Source: Pseudomonas faucium (GTDB taxonomy: Bacteria; Pseudomonadota; Gammaproteobacteria; Pseudomonadales; Pseudomonadaceae). Taken from it: 57,607 nt of DNA. The notes beneath the pieces were generated by a model. The model saw nothing but the letters and a program-made list of their open reading frames with translations. It was not told the DNA's origin and did no database searches. The first letter of the stretch is position 1. Each line of letters opens with the position of its first letter. The stretch lies in NCBI RefSeq assembly GCF_021602585.1, contig NZ_BQIP01000029.1:1-57607 (forward strand). Reading direction: 5' to 3'. This document shows positions 50,201 to 57,607 of this stretch, piece by piece. The translations under genes and the position numbers were made by a program.

Positions 50201-51307
50201 ACCAGGCGAAAGCGACACGCGAATCTGCCCGCCGGCCGGGGTAAAGCGCAAGGCATTGTCGAGCAAGTTGGACAAGGCCCGGCGCAGCATGTGCCGGTCA
50301 CCGCTAAGCATCGCCTGACCTTCGCGCACCAGCGCCACTTCGCCGTCCTCAGCCAGCGGTGCGTAGTACTCCAGCAGTGCGTCCACTTCCTCATGCAGCG
50401 CCAGCGGCGCCTGCCCCGGCACCAGCAGGCCGTGGTCGGCCTTGGCCAGGAACAGCATGTCGTTGATCATCTGCGCCATCCACTGCAGCTCTTCCAGGTT
50501 GCCGTGCAGCGCTTCGCGGTATTCCTCGAGGCTGCGCGGGCGGGTGAGGGTGACCTGGGTGTGGGTCAGCAGGTTGGACAGCGGCGTGCGCAGCTCATGG
50601 GCGATGTCGGCGGAAAACGCCGAGAGGCGCTGGAAGGCGTCGTCCAGGCGTTGCAGCATGGCATTCACGGTGCTGGCCAATGCCGCCAGCTCCTCGGGCA
50701 TCTGTTCCACGGGCAGGCGGGTGGTCAGCGAACGCGCCGAGACGCTGTCGGCCACCTGGCCCATCTGGCGCAGCGGCCGCAGCCCGCGGCGTGCGGCCCA
50801 GGCGCCGAGCAGCGCGGTGGCCAGTGCCGACAGACCCACGGTCAGCCAGATCAGGCGCTGCATGCCCTGCAGGAAGTGCTGGTGGTGGGTGATGTCGAGG
50901 AACAGGGTCAGCCGGGCGTTTTCGTTCAAGGGCACGGCCAGGCTGCGGTAGTCGATGCCGTCGGCGTGCACGGTCGCCAGGCCCGTGGTGGAGGGCGCCT
51001 CGGGCAAGGCGGCGCGGCTGGCGTACCAGGGGGCGCCATCGCGGCCGGTGATGCGCAAGGCCAGGTCGGCCTGGTGGCTGAGCTCCTCGCGCAGGGCTGG
51101 AAGGCGGTTCTGCAGGTCGGCCGGGTTGGCCAGGCCGGCGAGCTGGGTGCGAAACAGCGATAGGCGCGATTCCAGCAATTGCTGGTCCAGTTCGATGAAG
51201 TGCTGCTTGCTGGCGTGGTTGAACAGCAGGCCCGCGCCAAGCGACACGGCGGCGGTACAGGCTGCGAACAACAGGGCCAGGCGGGTGCCGAGGGAAAGCC
51301 TGCGCAT
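49970..51307 (-). CDS. cinS: Copper-responsive sensor histidine kinase CinS
   Basis: A 445-residue heavy-metal sensor kinase (CusS/CopS type): TM1 at about 8-29, a periplasmic domain of about 120 residues containing HHQHF (141-145), and TM2 at about 151-171. HAMP follows, then HisKA with phospho-His237 (SADIAHELRTPLSN) and an ATPase domain with NLLDNALRFTPAG and GLGLAITRS. Position beside a cupredoxin and queF matches the copper-inducible cin system of P. putida KT2440. Its ATG touches the cinR stop. Its last 231 bases lie under the lolE read-through. Confidence 0.9.
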   Translation of the reverse strand: MRRLSLGTRLALLFAACTAAVSLGAGLLFNHASKQHFIELDQQLLESRLSLFRTQLAGLANPADLQNRLPALREELSHQADLALRITGRDGAPWYASRAALPEAPSTTGLATVHADGIDYRSLAVPLNENARLTLFLDITHHQHFLQGMQRLIWLTVGLSALATALLGAWAARRGLRPLRQMGQVADSVSARSLTTRLPVEQMPEELAALASTVNAMLQRLDDAFQRLSAFSADIAHELRTPLSNLLTHTQVTLTRPRSLEEYREALHGNLEELQWMAQMINDMLFLAKADHGLLVPGQAPLALHEEVDALLEYYAPLAEDGEVALVREGQAMLSGDRHMLRRALSNLLDNALRFTPAGGQIRVSLSPGSRICVANTGAPIDSAALPRLFDRFYRVDPARREGSSEHAGLGLAITRSIVQAHGGQIRAECEGGWTRFVIEFGATR

Positions 51308-51987
51308 CAGTCGGGGCGCTCCTCGAGCACATAGCCCATGCCGCGCACGGTGTGGATCAGCTTGGTCGGGTGCGGGTCGTCGAGTTTCAGGCGCAGGCGG
51401 CGGATGGCCACTTCGATGACATTGGTATCACTGTCGAAATTCATGTCCCACACCTGCGAGGCGATCAGCGACTTGGGCAGCACTTCGCCCTGGCGACGCA
51501 GCAGCAACTCAAGCAGGGCGAACTCCTTGGCAGTCAGGTCGATGCGCTGGCCGGCGCGTTCGGCGCGGCGGCGCAGCAGGTCCAGGCGCAGGTCGGCCAG
51601 GCTCAGGGTGGTCTCCTGGCTGGGGCTAGAGCCGCGGCGCAGCAGGCTGCGCACCCGGGCCAGCAGTTCGGAGAAGGCGAAGGGCTTGACCAGGTAATCG
51701 TCGGCGCCCAGTTCCAGGCCGTGCACGCGGTCCTCCACGGCGTCGCGGGCGGTCAGGAACAGCACCGGGGTATCCAGGCCTGCCTGGCGCACCGCCTGGA
51801 GAATCTGCCAACCGTCGCGCCCGGGCAGCATCACGTCGAGGATCAGCAGGTCGTGATCGCCGGTCAGTGCCAGGAACTGGCCGGTCTCGCCATCGGCCGC
51901 AAGCTCAGTGGCGAAGCCGGCTTCGTTGAGGCCCTGGCTCAGGTACTGGCCGGTGCGGGCCTGGTCTTCGACGATCAGCAGTTTCAT
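51307..51987 (-). CDS. cinR: Copper-responsive response regulator CinR
   Basis: A 226-residue OmpR-type regulator. The receiver domain has Glu7-Asp8, Asp51 ([13 protein letters not shown]) and Lys in [10 protein letters not shown]. The C-terminal winged helix contains [21 protein letters not shown], characteristic of CopR/CusR proteins. The start MKLLIVEDQ is preferred over an upstream ATG that adds 23 residues. It is divergent from cinA, with a cop box in the shared promoter region, so it likely activates cinAQ. Confidence 0.92.
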   Translation of the reverse strand: MKLLIVEDQARTGQYLSQGLNEAGFATELAADGETGQFLALTGDHDLLILDVMLPGRDGWQILQAVRQAGLDTPVLFLTARDAVEDRVHGLELGADDYLVKPFAFSELLARVRSLLRRGSSPSQETTLSLADLRLDLLRRRAERAGQRIDLTAKEFALLELLLRRQGEVLPKSLIASQVWDMNFDSDTNVIEVAIRRLRLKLDDPHPTKLIHTVRGMGYVLEERPD

Positions 51988-52049
51988 GCAGTGTCCGCAG
52001 TCTGGGTGATGGCTGAAATGATACGTGACTCTGCCCGGCGTCGCCCAAG

Positions 52050-52065
52050 CTGACAAAGTTGTAAT
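52050..52065 (+). promoter_or_regulatory. Cop box (CopR/CinR operator)
   Basis: CTGACA-AAGTT-GTAAT matches the CTGACA-N5-GTAAT site described for CopR-type regulators exactly. It lies in the 149-base region between divergent cinR and cinA, 71 bases before the cinA start, so it can serve activation of cinA and possibly autoregulation of cinRS. Confidence 0.85.
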
Positions 52066-52136
52066 CTCGCTGTCAGGTCGCTGCCAGTCAGCCCTTTTTA
52101 AAGTGGCCTTATCTCGTTGAAAGTTCTGGAGTCATC

Positions 52137-52640
52137 ATGAAGCAACTGTTCATCGCCGCCACGCTTGCCTTGGCAAGCCTGCCTGTCTTCGCTGGCGAAG
52201 CGAACACCTTCGCCTTCGGTGAGCCGGCCCCGGCGGCCAAGGCCACCCGCACCGTCGAGGTGGTGCTCAAGGATATTGCCTTCGAACCCAAGAGCTTGCA
52301 GGTCAAGGCCGGCGAAACCGTGCGCTTCGTGCTGATCAACCAGGGCCAGCTGCCCCATGAGTTCAACCTGGGCGACAAGGCCATGCACGCCGAGCACCAG
52401 AAAGAAATGCTCGCCATGCAAGGCAAGATCTTTACCGCAGGCATGAACCACGAAGGCATGGACCACGGCCAGATGAACCATGGCGCCCATGGCCATGACA
52501 CCGGCAACACCGTGCTGGTGCAGCCTGGCCAGCGCGCCGAGCTGACCTGGACCTTCCGCAAGGCCGCCCCCATCGAGTTTGCCTGCAACGTGCCGGGGCA
52601 TTACCAGGCCGGCATGGTCGGGCCGTTGACCATCGAGTGA
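52137..52640 (+). CDS. cinA: Methionine-rich azurin-like copper protein CinA
   Basis: A 167-residue exported cupredoxin. The signal peptide MKQLFIAATLALASLPVFA is cleaved near residue 19. Type-1 copper ligands are His74 (LPHEF), Cys150, His155 and Met160 (FACNVPGHYQAGM). Between residues 83 and 120 lies an insert with six Met and seven His (for example GMNHEGMDHGQMNHGAHGH), as in the cin operon protein of P. putida. It probably binds copper in the periplasm. It is followed by queF after 68 bases. Confidence 0.93.
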   Translation: MKQLFIAATLALASLPVFAGEANTFAFGEPAPAAKATRTVEVVLKDIAFEPKSLQVKAGETVRFVLINQGQLPHEFNLGDKAMHAEHQKEMLAMQGKIFTAGMNHEGMDHGQMNHGAHGHDTGNTVLVQPGQRAELTWTFRKAAPIEFACNVPGHYQAGMVGPLTIE

Positions 52641-52708
52641 CTTGCGCTCCAAGGCGCAGGGTAAAACCGGTAAACTAGGTGCATTTCCGAACCTTCAGGT
52701 CAGTTTCC

Positions 52709-53539
52709 ATGCACCCTGCTGCCGAACACTCTCCGCTGGGCAAGTCCAGCGAATACATCGCCACCTACACCCCTTCGCTGCTGTTTCCGATCCCGCGCAC
52801 GGCCAAGTGGGCCGAACTGGGCGTGACTGCCCAGACCCTGCCGTGGCAGGGCGTGGACTTCTGGAACTGCTTCGAGCTGTCCTGGCTGCTGCCGTCGGGC
52901 AAGCCGGTGGTGGCGATTGGCGAATTCGCCATCCCGGCCGATTCGCCGAACATCATCGAATCGAAGTCGTTCAAGCTCTACCTCAACTCGCTGAACCAGA
53001 CCGTGTTCGCCTCGATCGCCGAGCTGCGCGCGTGCCTGGAAAAGGACCTGTCGGCAGCCGCGGGCAAGCCCGTGGGCGTGCAGGTGCACACCCTGGCCGA
53101 GGTCGAGGCGCAAGGCGTGACGGCGCTGCCGGGCCTGTGCATCGATGCGCTGGACGTGGCCATCAGCAATTATGAGCAGCCGCAGCCTGAGTTGCTGCAG
53201 TGCAGCCCGGACCGGCAGGTGGAAGAAACCGTACACAGCCACCTGCTCAAGTCCAACTGCCCGGTGACCGGCCAGCCGGACTGGGGCAGTGTGGTGGTGG
53301 AATACAAGGGCAGGGCGCTGGACCATGCCAGCCTGCTGACCTACCTGATCAGCTTCCGCCAGCACGCCGACTTCCACGAGCAGTGCGTGGAGCGGATTTA
53401 CCTGGACCTGAAGAACCTGCTGCAGCCGGAGCACCTGACGGTGTACGCGCGTTATGTGCGCAGGGGTGGGCTGGATATCAACCCGTACCGCAGCACCGGG
53501 GCGATCAGCCCGAAGAATCTGCGCCTGGTTCGTCAGTAA
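52709..53539 (+). CDS. queF: NADPH-dependent 7-cyano-7-deazaguanine reductase QueF (CinQ)
   Basis: A 276-residue long-type QueF (two tandem T-fold halves). The nucleophile Cys184 is in [16 protein letters not shown] with Asp191 next to it, and the QueF motif [15 protein letters not shown] starts at residue 84. It reduces preQ0 to preQ1 in queuosine tRNA modification. The start at [12 protein letters not shown] gives the usual length. In P. putida KT2440 the same gene was named cinQ, because it is induced by copper together with cinA. Confidence 0.95.
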   Translation: MHPAAEHSPLGKSSEYIATYTPSLLFPIPRTAKWAELGVTAQTLPWQGVDFWNCFELSWLLPSGKPVVAIGEFAIPADSPNIIESKSFKLYLNSLNQTVFASIAELRACLEKDLSAAAGKPVGVQVHTLAEVEAQGVTALPGLCIDALDVAISNYEQPQPELLQCSPDRQVEETVHSHLLKSNCPVTGQPDWGSVVVEYKGRALDHASLLTYLISFRQHADFHEQCVERIYLDLKNLLQPEHLTVYARYVRRGGLDINPYRSTGAISPKNLRLVRQ

Positions 53540-53549
53540 CGTGCAATGG

Positions 53550-53578
53550 CAGGGGCCGCAAAGCGGCCCCTGGTTGTT
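53550..53578. terminator. Terminator between cinAQ and the DUF4404 gene
   Basis: CAGGGGCCGC-AAA-GCGGCCCCTG followed by GTTGTTT on the plus strand, 10 bases after the queF stop and directly before the convergent DUF4404 stop. It probably ends both transcripts. Confidence 0.75.
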
Positions 53579-53842
53579 TCAGATACCCATGCTGTGCAGC
53601 GAGTTGGCAATGCTGCGCAGGGTGGCGGTGAGGTCGGGGTGTTCGGCCTCGAAGCGCTCGATCGCCAGGTTCACGCCATCGACCAGGTTGTTGTCCGGGG
53701 TGGCTTCCTCGATTTTCAGCTGCGCCTCTATCTGCCTGGCCTCCTCGTGCAGCGCGGCCAGTTCTTCATCGGTAAGCGGTACGTTTCTATCCAGTTGCTC
53801 GCGCAAGCTGTTCAGGCGCTCTTGCAATTCGCGGGCAGGCAT
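53579..53842 (-). CDS. DUF4404 family protein
   Basis: An 87-residue, acidic, helical protein: MPARELQERLNSLREQLDRN, then PLTDEELAALHEEARQIEAQ, and an end LTATLRSIANSLHSMGI. The pattern fits DUF4404. It has no signal or membrane segment and a predicted coiled coil; function is unknown. The start MPAREL is preferred over an upstream ATG that would add 28 unlikely residues. Confidence 0.85.
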   Translation of the reverse strand: MPARELQERLNSLREQLDRNVPLTDEELAALHEEARQIEAQLKIEEATPDNNLVDGVNLAIERFEAEHPDLTATLRSIANSLHSMGI

Positions 53843-53964
53843 TGGCTGTTCTCCATCAATGGCTTGGCAAGGCATGGACCTCAGCGAAGCGGCAAAGGTT
53901 CGCACCTGTCTCCAAGCGTAATCCACTCGCCGTCGCTTTGCATGATCCGCATCAACGGCCTGGA

Positions 53965-54528
53965 TCAGGGTTTTTCACCCTTGCGCCGGCGCTGGGCGAT
54001 GTCCACCAGGCAGGTGTCCAGCGCTTCGAGGTGGTCGATCACCGAATGCACGCCCAGGCCGAACAGCTCGAGGGTGGCCTTGCCGCGGGCCAGCTCCTGT
54101 TCTTGCGCGCTCATGGCCTGCCAGTGCTGTGAGCCCAGGTCGCAGGAAGGGCTGCAGGCGGCCAGGCCGATGGTCCACAGCCCGGCATTGAGGCCCGACT
54201 GCAGCAGGCGCGGTTCGCCGCTGACCAGCACGCAGCCGTCCAGGCGTTGGCTGTCCAGGGTCATCAGGGCCTGCCAGCAGGCATTGGGCGCCGGCCACTG
54301 CACGGCATTGACCCGCTGGCCCGGCAGCCAGTCCGGCAAAACGCTGGCCAGGCGCTGGCTCTGGGTGTTGCTCAGGTCATCCAGCCAGATGCACGGCACT
54401 TGCTGGCGGCGCAGGCTGGCCAGGGCCTCGAGGGCGCCGGGGGCGGGCAGGGGGCTGCCGTTGGCAGCCTGGACCAGGCAACCGCGCAGGCCGAACAGCA
54501 CAGCGGTGAAGGCGGATGCATCGTGCAT
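53965..54528 (-). CDS. HAD-fold protein lacking catalytic aspartates
   Basis: A 187-residue protein laid out like a small HAD hydrolase or phosphonatase-like protein. Motif I, normally DxDGT, reads LFGLRGCLV, with Gly13 and Arg15 in place of both Asp residues. The later LVSGEPRLLQSGLNAGLWTIGL resembles the HAD motif for sugar or phosphate binding and the GxxxxG turn. Enzymatic activity is therefore doubtful; a binding or regulatory role is more likely. P. aeruginosa has a similar protein (PA2803) near queF, as I recall. No signal peptide. Confidence 0.75.
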   Translation of the reverse strand: MHDASAFTAVLFGLRGCLVQAANGSPLPAPGALEALASLRRQQVPCIWLDDLSNTQSQRLASVLPDWLPGQRVNAVQWPAPNACWQALMTLDSQRLDGCVLVSGEPRLLQSGLNAGLWTIGLAACSPSCDLGSQHWQAMSAQEQELARGKATLELFGLGVHSVIDHLEALDTCLVDIAQRRRKGEKP

Positions 54529-54629
54529 GGCAACGTCCCTGAAATAGTCCGCAGGCTAGGCGCTGATTGTTACGGTGCTGTGACGGCAACAGATGTTCAC
54601 AAAATATTGAGCAAAAATGTGTAAAGCTG

Positions 54630-54655
54630 TTTATCAGCCCGCAAGCCTCTATACT
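54630..54655 (+). promoter_or_regulatory. Candidate mlaA promoter
   Basis: TATACT at 54650-54655 is a good -10 box in an otherwise AT-rich stretch. The best -35 at the right distance, TGTTTA (54628-54633), is poor. It lies about 65 bases before the mlaA start. Confidence 0.35.
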
Positions 54656-54718
54656 GCCGCCTTACCAGCTGCGCGACCCGTTGCGCTTGCGGCCAAGAAT
54701 TCTGATGGAGAATCATCT

Positions 54719-55426
54719 ATGCGTAGGATCGGTGCCGGTGTGATCGAGCGAGTCACCCAGGCCTTTGTCTGTGCCAGCTTGCTGCTGGCACCCGTGGCGG
54801 CCACCCAGGCAGCCACCGAGGAGGATCCCTGGGAGGCGGTCAACCGACCGATCTTCCGCTTCAACGATACCCTCGACACGTATGCCCTCAAGCCATTGGC
54901 CAAAGGCTACCAGGCGGTCACCCCGCAGTTCCTCGAGGACGGCATTCACAACATCTTCCGCAACCTGGGCGATGTCACCAACCTGGCCAACAACCTGCTG
55001 CAGTTCAAGCCGCATGCCGCGGGCGTGGACACCGCGCGGTTGATCGTCAACACCACCTTCGGCCTGGGCGGTTTCTTCGACGTCGGCACCAAGATGGGCC
55101 TGACCCGCAGCGACGAAGACTTCGGCCAGACCCTGGGCTACTGGGGCGTGCCGAGCGGCCCCTACGTGGTGATCCCGCTGCTGGGCCCGAGCACCGTGCG
55201 TGACGGCCTGGCCAAGTACCCGGACACCTACACCGAACCCTACCGCTACATCGACCACGTGCCGACCCGCAACTCGATCTTCGCGCTGGACGTGGTCGAC
55301 ACCCGTGCCAGCCTGCTGTCGGCGGAGAAGCTGATCCAGGGCGACAAGTACATCTTCATTCGCAATGCCTACCTGCAGAACCGCGAGTTCAAGGTCAAGG
55401 ACGGCGAAGTCGAAGACGATTTCTGA
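54719..55426 (+). CDS. mlaA: MlaA (VacJ) outer-membrane lipid-asymmetry protein
   Basis: A 235-residue exported protein. The mature part is typical MlaA: EEDPWEAVNRPIFRFNDTLD, then FRNLGDVTNLANNLLQFKP, NTTFGLGGFFDVGTKMGL and YWGVPSGPYVVIPLLGPSTV. MlaA sits in the outer membrane with porins and removes misplaced phospholipids. The signal peptide ends ..LAPVAATQAATEED and no lipobox Cys follows, unlike the E. coli lipoprotein. The start at 54719 has a suitable signal peptide with GATGGAGAA before it. Confidence 0.93.
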   Translation: MRRIGAGVIERVTQAFVCASLLLAPVAATQAATEEDPWEAVNRPIFRFNDTLDTYALKPLAKGYQAVTPQFLEDGIHNIFRNLGDVTNLANNLLQFKPHAAGVDTARLIVNTTFGLGGFFDVGTKMGLTRSDEDFGQTLGYWGVPSGPYVVIPLLGPSTVRDGLAKYPDTYTEPYRYIDHVPTRNSIFALDVVDTRASLLSAEKLIQGDKYIFIRNAYLQNREFKVKDGEVEDDF

Positions 55427-55437
55427 TTCATGCCCTG

Positions 55438-55471
55438 ACTAAAAAGGCGACCTTCGGGTCGCCTTTTTAGT
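55438..55471 (+). terminator. Rho-independent terminator of mlaA
   Basis: ACTAAAAAGGCGACC-TTCG-GGTCGCCTTTTTAGT: a perfect 15-base stem with a TTCG loop and T run, 11 bases past the stop; bidirectional by symmetry. Confidence 0.95.
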
Positions 55472-55539
55472 CACTGTGCTGGCCTTTCTTATAACTGCCG
55501 GGAATTTGCCGTTCAAACTGCAGGCGACTCGACCCTCGT

Positions 55540-55758
55540 ATGCTTGAAACCCCTGGCGGATGGGAGTACCGTCTGCGCCTTACGAGGTACCTCTGCCGGT
55601 TGCCTGGCCTGCGTAATTGGCCTACAACTCAAGTAGAGCGTTACTACCAAGAATTCCAGCAGTCGGATGTCAGCCTTGCAGACGCCCCTGCATCACCCCA
55701 AATCGGCGCCGTTCGCCCACATGCAGAAAATCAGTGCAACGCTGCTGATCATCGATGA
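55540..55758 (+). CDS. Possible small protein upstream of the rssB-type gene
   Basis: A 72-residue frame beginning MLETPGGWEYRLRLTRYLCR. Residues 8-40 look protein-like (amphipathic, with LPGLRNWPTTQVERYYQEFQ), but the last 30 residues overlap the start of the response regulator and resemble shadow coding. I remember a small gene in this position in P. aeruginosa, but I cannot confirm homology. No good ribosome site is visible. Treat it as tentative. Confidence 0.35.
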   Translation: MLETPGGWEYRLRLTRYLCRLPGLRNWPTTQVERYYQEFQQSDVSLADAPASPQIGAVRPHAENQCNAADHR

Positions 55759-56905
55759 TGACGACGTGGTCCGTGCGAGCCTCGCCGCCTATCTGGAAGA
55801 CAGTGGCTTCAGCGTCCTTCAGGCCAGTAACGGCCAGCAGGGGCTCCAGGTCTTCGAAGAACACCAGCCTGACCTTGTGATCTGCGATCTGCGCATGCCG
55901 CAGATGGGCGGGCTCGAACTGATCCGCCAGATCAGCGAGCGAGCGCCGCAGTTGCCGGTGATCGTGGTCTCGGGTGCCGGGGTGATGAGCGACGCGGTCG
56001 AGGCCTTGCGCCTGGGCGCCGCCGACTACCTGATCAAGCCACTGGAAGACCTGGCCGTGCTCGAGCACTCGGTGCGCCGGGCACTGGACCGTTCGCGCCT
56101 GGTGCTGGAAAACCAGCGCTACCGCGACAAGCTCGAAGCGGCCAACCGCGAACTGGAGGCCAGCCTGCACCTGTTGCAGGAGGACCAGACCGCCGGTCGC
56201 CAGGTGCAGATGAACATGCTGCCGGAGAGCCCCCGGGCCCTGGGTGAGTTTGCCTTCGAGCACCAGATCATCCCGTCGCTGTACCTGTCGGGCGATTTTA
56301 CCGACTACTTCCGCGTGGATGATCGGCGCATTGCCTTCTACCTGGCCGATGTGTCGGGGCATGGCGCATCGTCGGCCTTCGTCACGGTGCTGCTGAAGTT
56401 CATGACCACGCGCCTGCTGTTCGAATTCAAGCGCAACAGCAAGCTGCGCGAATTCAAGCCCTCGGAAGTGCTTAGCCACATCAACCGCGGGCTGATCAAC
56501 TGCAAGCTGGGCAAGCATGTGACCATGGTCGGCGGGGTGATCGACGAAGAAACCGGCCTGCTGACCTACGCCGTGGGTGGCCACTTGCCGCTGCCGGTGC
56601 TGTATACCCCGGGCCAGGCGCGCTACCTTGAAGGCCGTGGCCTGCCGGTGGGGTTGTTCGAAGAGGCGACCTACCAGGACCTGGTGATCGAGTTGCCGCC
56701 GCAGTTCAGCCTGAGCCTGATGTCCGATGGCATTCTGGACCTTTTGCCGGGTGACACGCTCAAAGATAAAGAGGCCGCCTTGCCGGATATCGTCAAGGCA
56801 GCGGGTGGCAGCCTGGATGGGCTGCGCCAACGTTTCGGATTGGCTACGCTTGGGGAGATGCCGGATGATATCGCCCTATTGGTGTTGAGCAGGAACCTTC
56901 AATGA
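55721..56905 (+). CDS. rssB: RssB-type response regulator with PP2C phosphatase output
   Basis: A 394-residue protein from the ATG at 55721; an upstream ATG (55667) would add 18 residues. The receiver domain (Asp12-14, phospho-Asp56 in LVICDLRMPQMGG, Lys106) is followed by a helical linker and a PPM/PP2C serine phosphatase domain with metal ligands in SGDFTDYF (Asp192) and LADVSGHG (Asp210), ending EMPDDIALLVL. The pair with the STAS protein downstream is a partner switch, related to RssB/RssC of P. aeruginosa, that may influence RpoS or other sigma control. Coupled by an ATGA overlap to the next gene. Confidence 0.9.
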   Translation: MQKISATLLIIDDDDVVRASLAAYLEDSGFSVLQASNGQQGLQVFEEHQPDLVICDLRMPQMGGLELIRQISERAPQLPVIVVSGAGVMSDAVEALRLGAADYLIKPLEDLAVLEHSVRRALDRSRLVLENQRYRDKLEAANRELEASLHLLQEDQTAGRQVQMNMLPESPRALGEFAFEHQIIPSLYLSGDFTDYFRVDDRRIAFYLADVSGHGASSAFVTVLLKFMTTRLLFEFKRNSKLREFKPSEVLSHINRGLINCKLGKHVTMVGGVIDEETGLLTYAVGGHLPLPVLYTPGQARYLEGRGLPVGLFEEATYQDLVIELPPQFSLSLMSDGILDLLPGDTLKDKEAALPDIVKAAGGSLDGLRQRFGLATLGEMPDDIALLVLSRNLQ

Positions 56906-57384
56906 GTACCGGTAGAATTCAGTTCGCCGAGCAGAGCGGTACCTTTGTACTGAAATTCGTCGGTGAGGTGCGCCTGACCCTGTGTTCGGCGCTGGATGCG
57001 ACGATCGAGAAGATCTTCACCGCGCTGAACTTCTCGGCCATCGTCATCGACCTGACCGAGACCGAGAGCATCGACAGCACCACCCTGGGCCTGCTGGCCA
57101 AGCTGTCGATCCTGTCGCGGCAGAAGGTGGGGCTGCTGCCCACCGTGGTCACCACCAACCCGGACATTTCGCGCCTGCTGCAGTCCATGGGCTTCGATCA
57201 GGTGTTCAACATCGTCGATCGCCCGGTACCGTGCCCGGAATGCCTGACCGACCTGCCGTCCCAGGACCAGAACGAGGATGTGGTGCGTTCCAAGGTGCTG
57301 GAGGCGCACAAGATCCTCATGGGCCTGAACGACTCCAACCGTGAAGCCTTCCATGACCTGGTAAACGCCCTGGAGCGCACCTGA
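56902..57384 (+). CDS. STAS-domain anti-sigma factor antagonist
   Basis: A 160-residue protein. The STAS domain (about 5-105) has FSAIVIDLTETESIDSTTLG, where Ser59 or Thr60 corresponds to the phosphorylated site of SpoIIAA. A C-terminal helical tail of about 45 residues follows. It would be dephosphorylated by the PP2C domain of the preceding regulator, with which it overlaps by four bases. No anti-sigma kinase gene lies in the window. Equivalent to the PA2797-type partner of RssB. Confidence 0.9.
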   Translation: MSTGRIQFAEQSGTFVLKFVGEVRLTLCSALDATIEKIFTALNFSAIVIDLTETESIDSTTLGLLAKLSILSRQKVGLLPTVVTTNPDISRLLQSMGFDQVFNIVDRPVPCPECLTDLPSQDQNEDVVRSKVLEAHKILMGLNDSNREAFHDLVNALERT

Positions 57385-57399
57385 TCTTCAGCCTGCTGC

Positions 57400-57494
57400 G
57401 GCCGCATCGCCGGCAAGCCGGCTCCCACAGGTAAATGACCAGCCTGCTGGCAGTACGGATCTTCTGTGGGAGCCGGCTTGCCGGCGATGAGGCC
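57400..57494. repeat. Inverted REP pair after the STAS gene
   Basis: GGCCGCATCGCCGGCAAGCC with CGGCTCCCACAGG, then about 32 bases, then the mirror image ending GATGAGGCC. It lies between the STAS gene and a convergent minus-strand gene. Confidence 0.9.
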
Positions 57495-57510
57495 AGCGCA
57501 GCCACCCCCG

Positions 57511-57607
57511 TCACTCCCGCCGAATGAATTCGGTCGCCTCACCGCCCTCGGCACTGAGCTGAAACACCCGCACCGGCCGCCCCTGTTCATCGAAGAACAC
57601 CTGCCCC
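57511..57607 (-). CDS. Unrecognised protein, C-terminal fragment
   Basis: The minus strand is open from the window edge to TGA at 57511-57513 and gives 31 residues, GQVFFDEQGRPVRVFQLSAE then GGEATEFIRRE. The alternating hydrophobic pattern suggests beta strands. The start is outside the window and the fragment is too short to name. Convergent with the STAS gene, with a REP pair between them. Confidence 0.6.
   Translation of the reverse strand, partial: GQVFFDEQGRPVRVFQLSAEGGEATEFIRRE

Overview
The window reads as a chromosomal segment of a fluorescent pseudomonad of the Pseudomonas putida group. Three things point there: high GC content with Pseudomonas codon use; six inverted pairs of the roughly 35-base REP unit built on ATCGCCGGCAAGCCGGCTCC; and a gene order (moaB-moeA, yegS, cheV, slt, uup, fadBA, topA, sulA-lexA-psrA, nagZ, mfd, gap, sthA, lolCDE, a copper two-component pair, queF, mlaA, rssB-type regulator) that follows the known order in P. 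aeruginosa and P. putida. Family names come from motifs and remembered gene order, not from a database search.

Layout. 1-113 is the tail of an IS110-type transposase, running into a fragment of a REP element. 217-5927 holds tusA, pdxB, a small PA1571-like protein, an ABC exporter, a CtpL-like chemoreceptor and tRNA-Pro(CGG). 6009-12095 holds a YgdI/YgdR lipoprotein, molybdenum cofactor genes moaB-moeA, a GDP-mannose enzyme with a glycosyltransferase, and a YegS-type lipid kinase. 12079-15745 holds a NarL-type two-component pair, a degenerate Hpt-like protein, and cheV behind a good FliA (sigma-28) promoter. 15803-22000 holds a MOSC protein, soluble lytic transglycosylase, ABC-F ATPase Uup, a universal stress protein and an uncharacterised membrane-anchored protein, followed by a perfect 28-base inverted repeat.

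22351-33388 is a coherent block: fadBA beta-oxidation genes, topA, two small conserved genes, the SOS pair lexA-sulA with LexA boxes, psrA with two perfect PsrA boxes, an L,D-transpeptidase and nagZ. A near-match PsrA box lies upstream of fadB, so the regulator and its likely target operon are about 9 kb apart. 33506-40859 is a minus-strand run mfd-csiV-SNF2 helicase. 41044-46652 holds an N-terminally extended GAPDH, an ApbE flavin transferase with no Nqr genes beside it, soluble transhydrogenase, a glycerophosphodiesterase and a PilZ protein.

46746-57607 begins with the lipoprotein release complex lolCDE. LolE lacks its usual C-terminus and reads through into the antisense of the next gene. 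Then come the copper-responsive cinSR pair with a perfect cop box, the Met/His-rich cupredoxin cinA and queF (cinQ), a DUF4404 protein, a HAD-fold protein without its catalytic aspartates, mlaA, and a receiver-PP2C/STAS partner-switch pair (rssB-rssC type). The window closes with the C-terminus of an unrecognised minus-strand protein.

Most of the window is core genome. I see no phage, CRISPR or obvious defence island. The points most worth a second look are the LolE read-through, the degenerate Hpt-like protein facing a sigma-28-driven cheV, the 28-base perfect palindrome before fadB, the PsrA and cop boxes, and the catalytically empty HAD protein.
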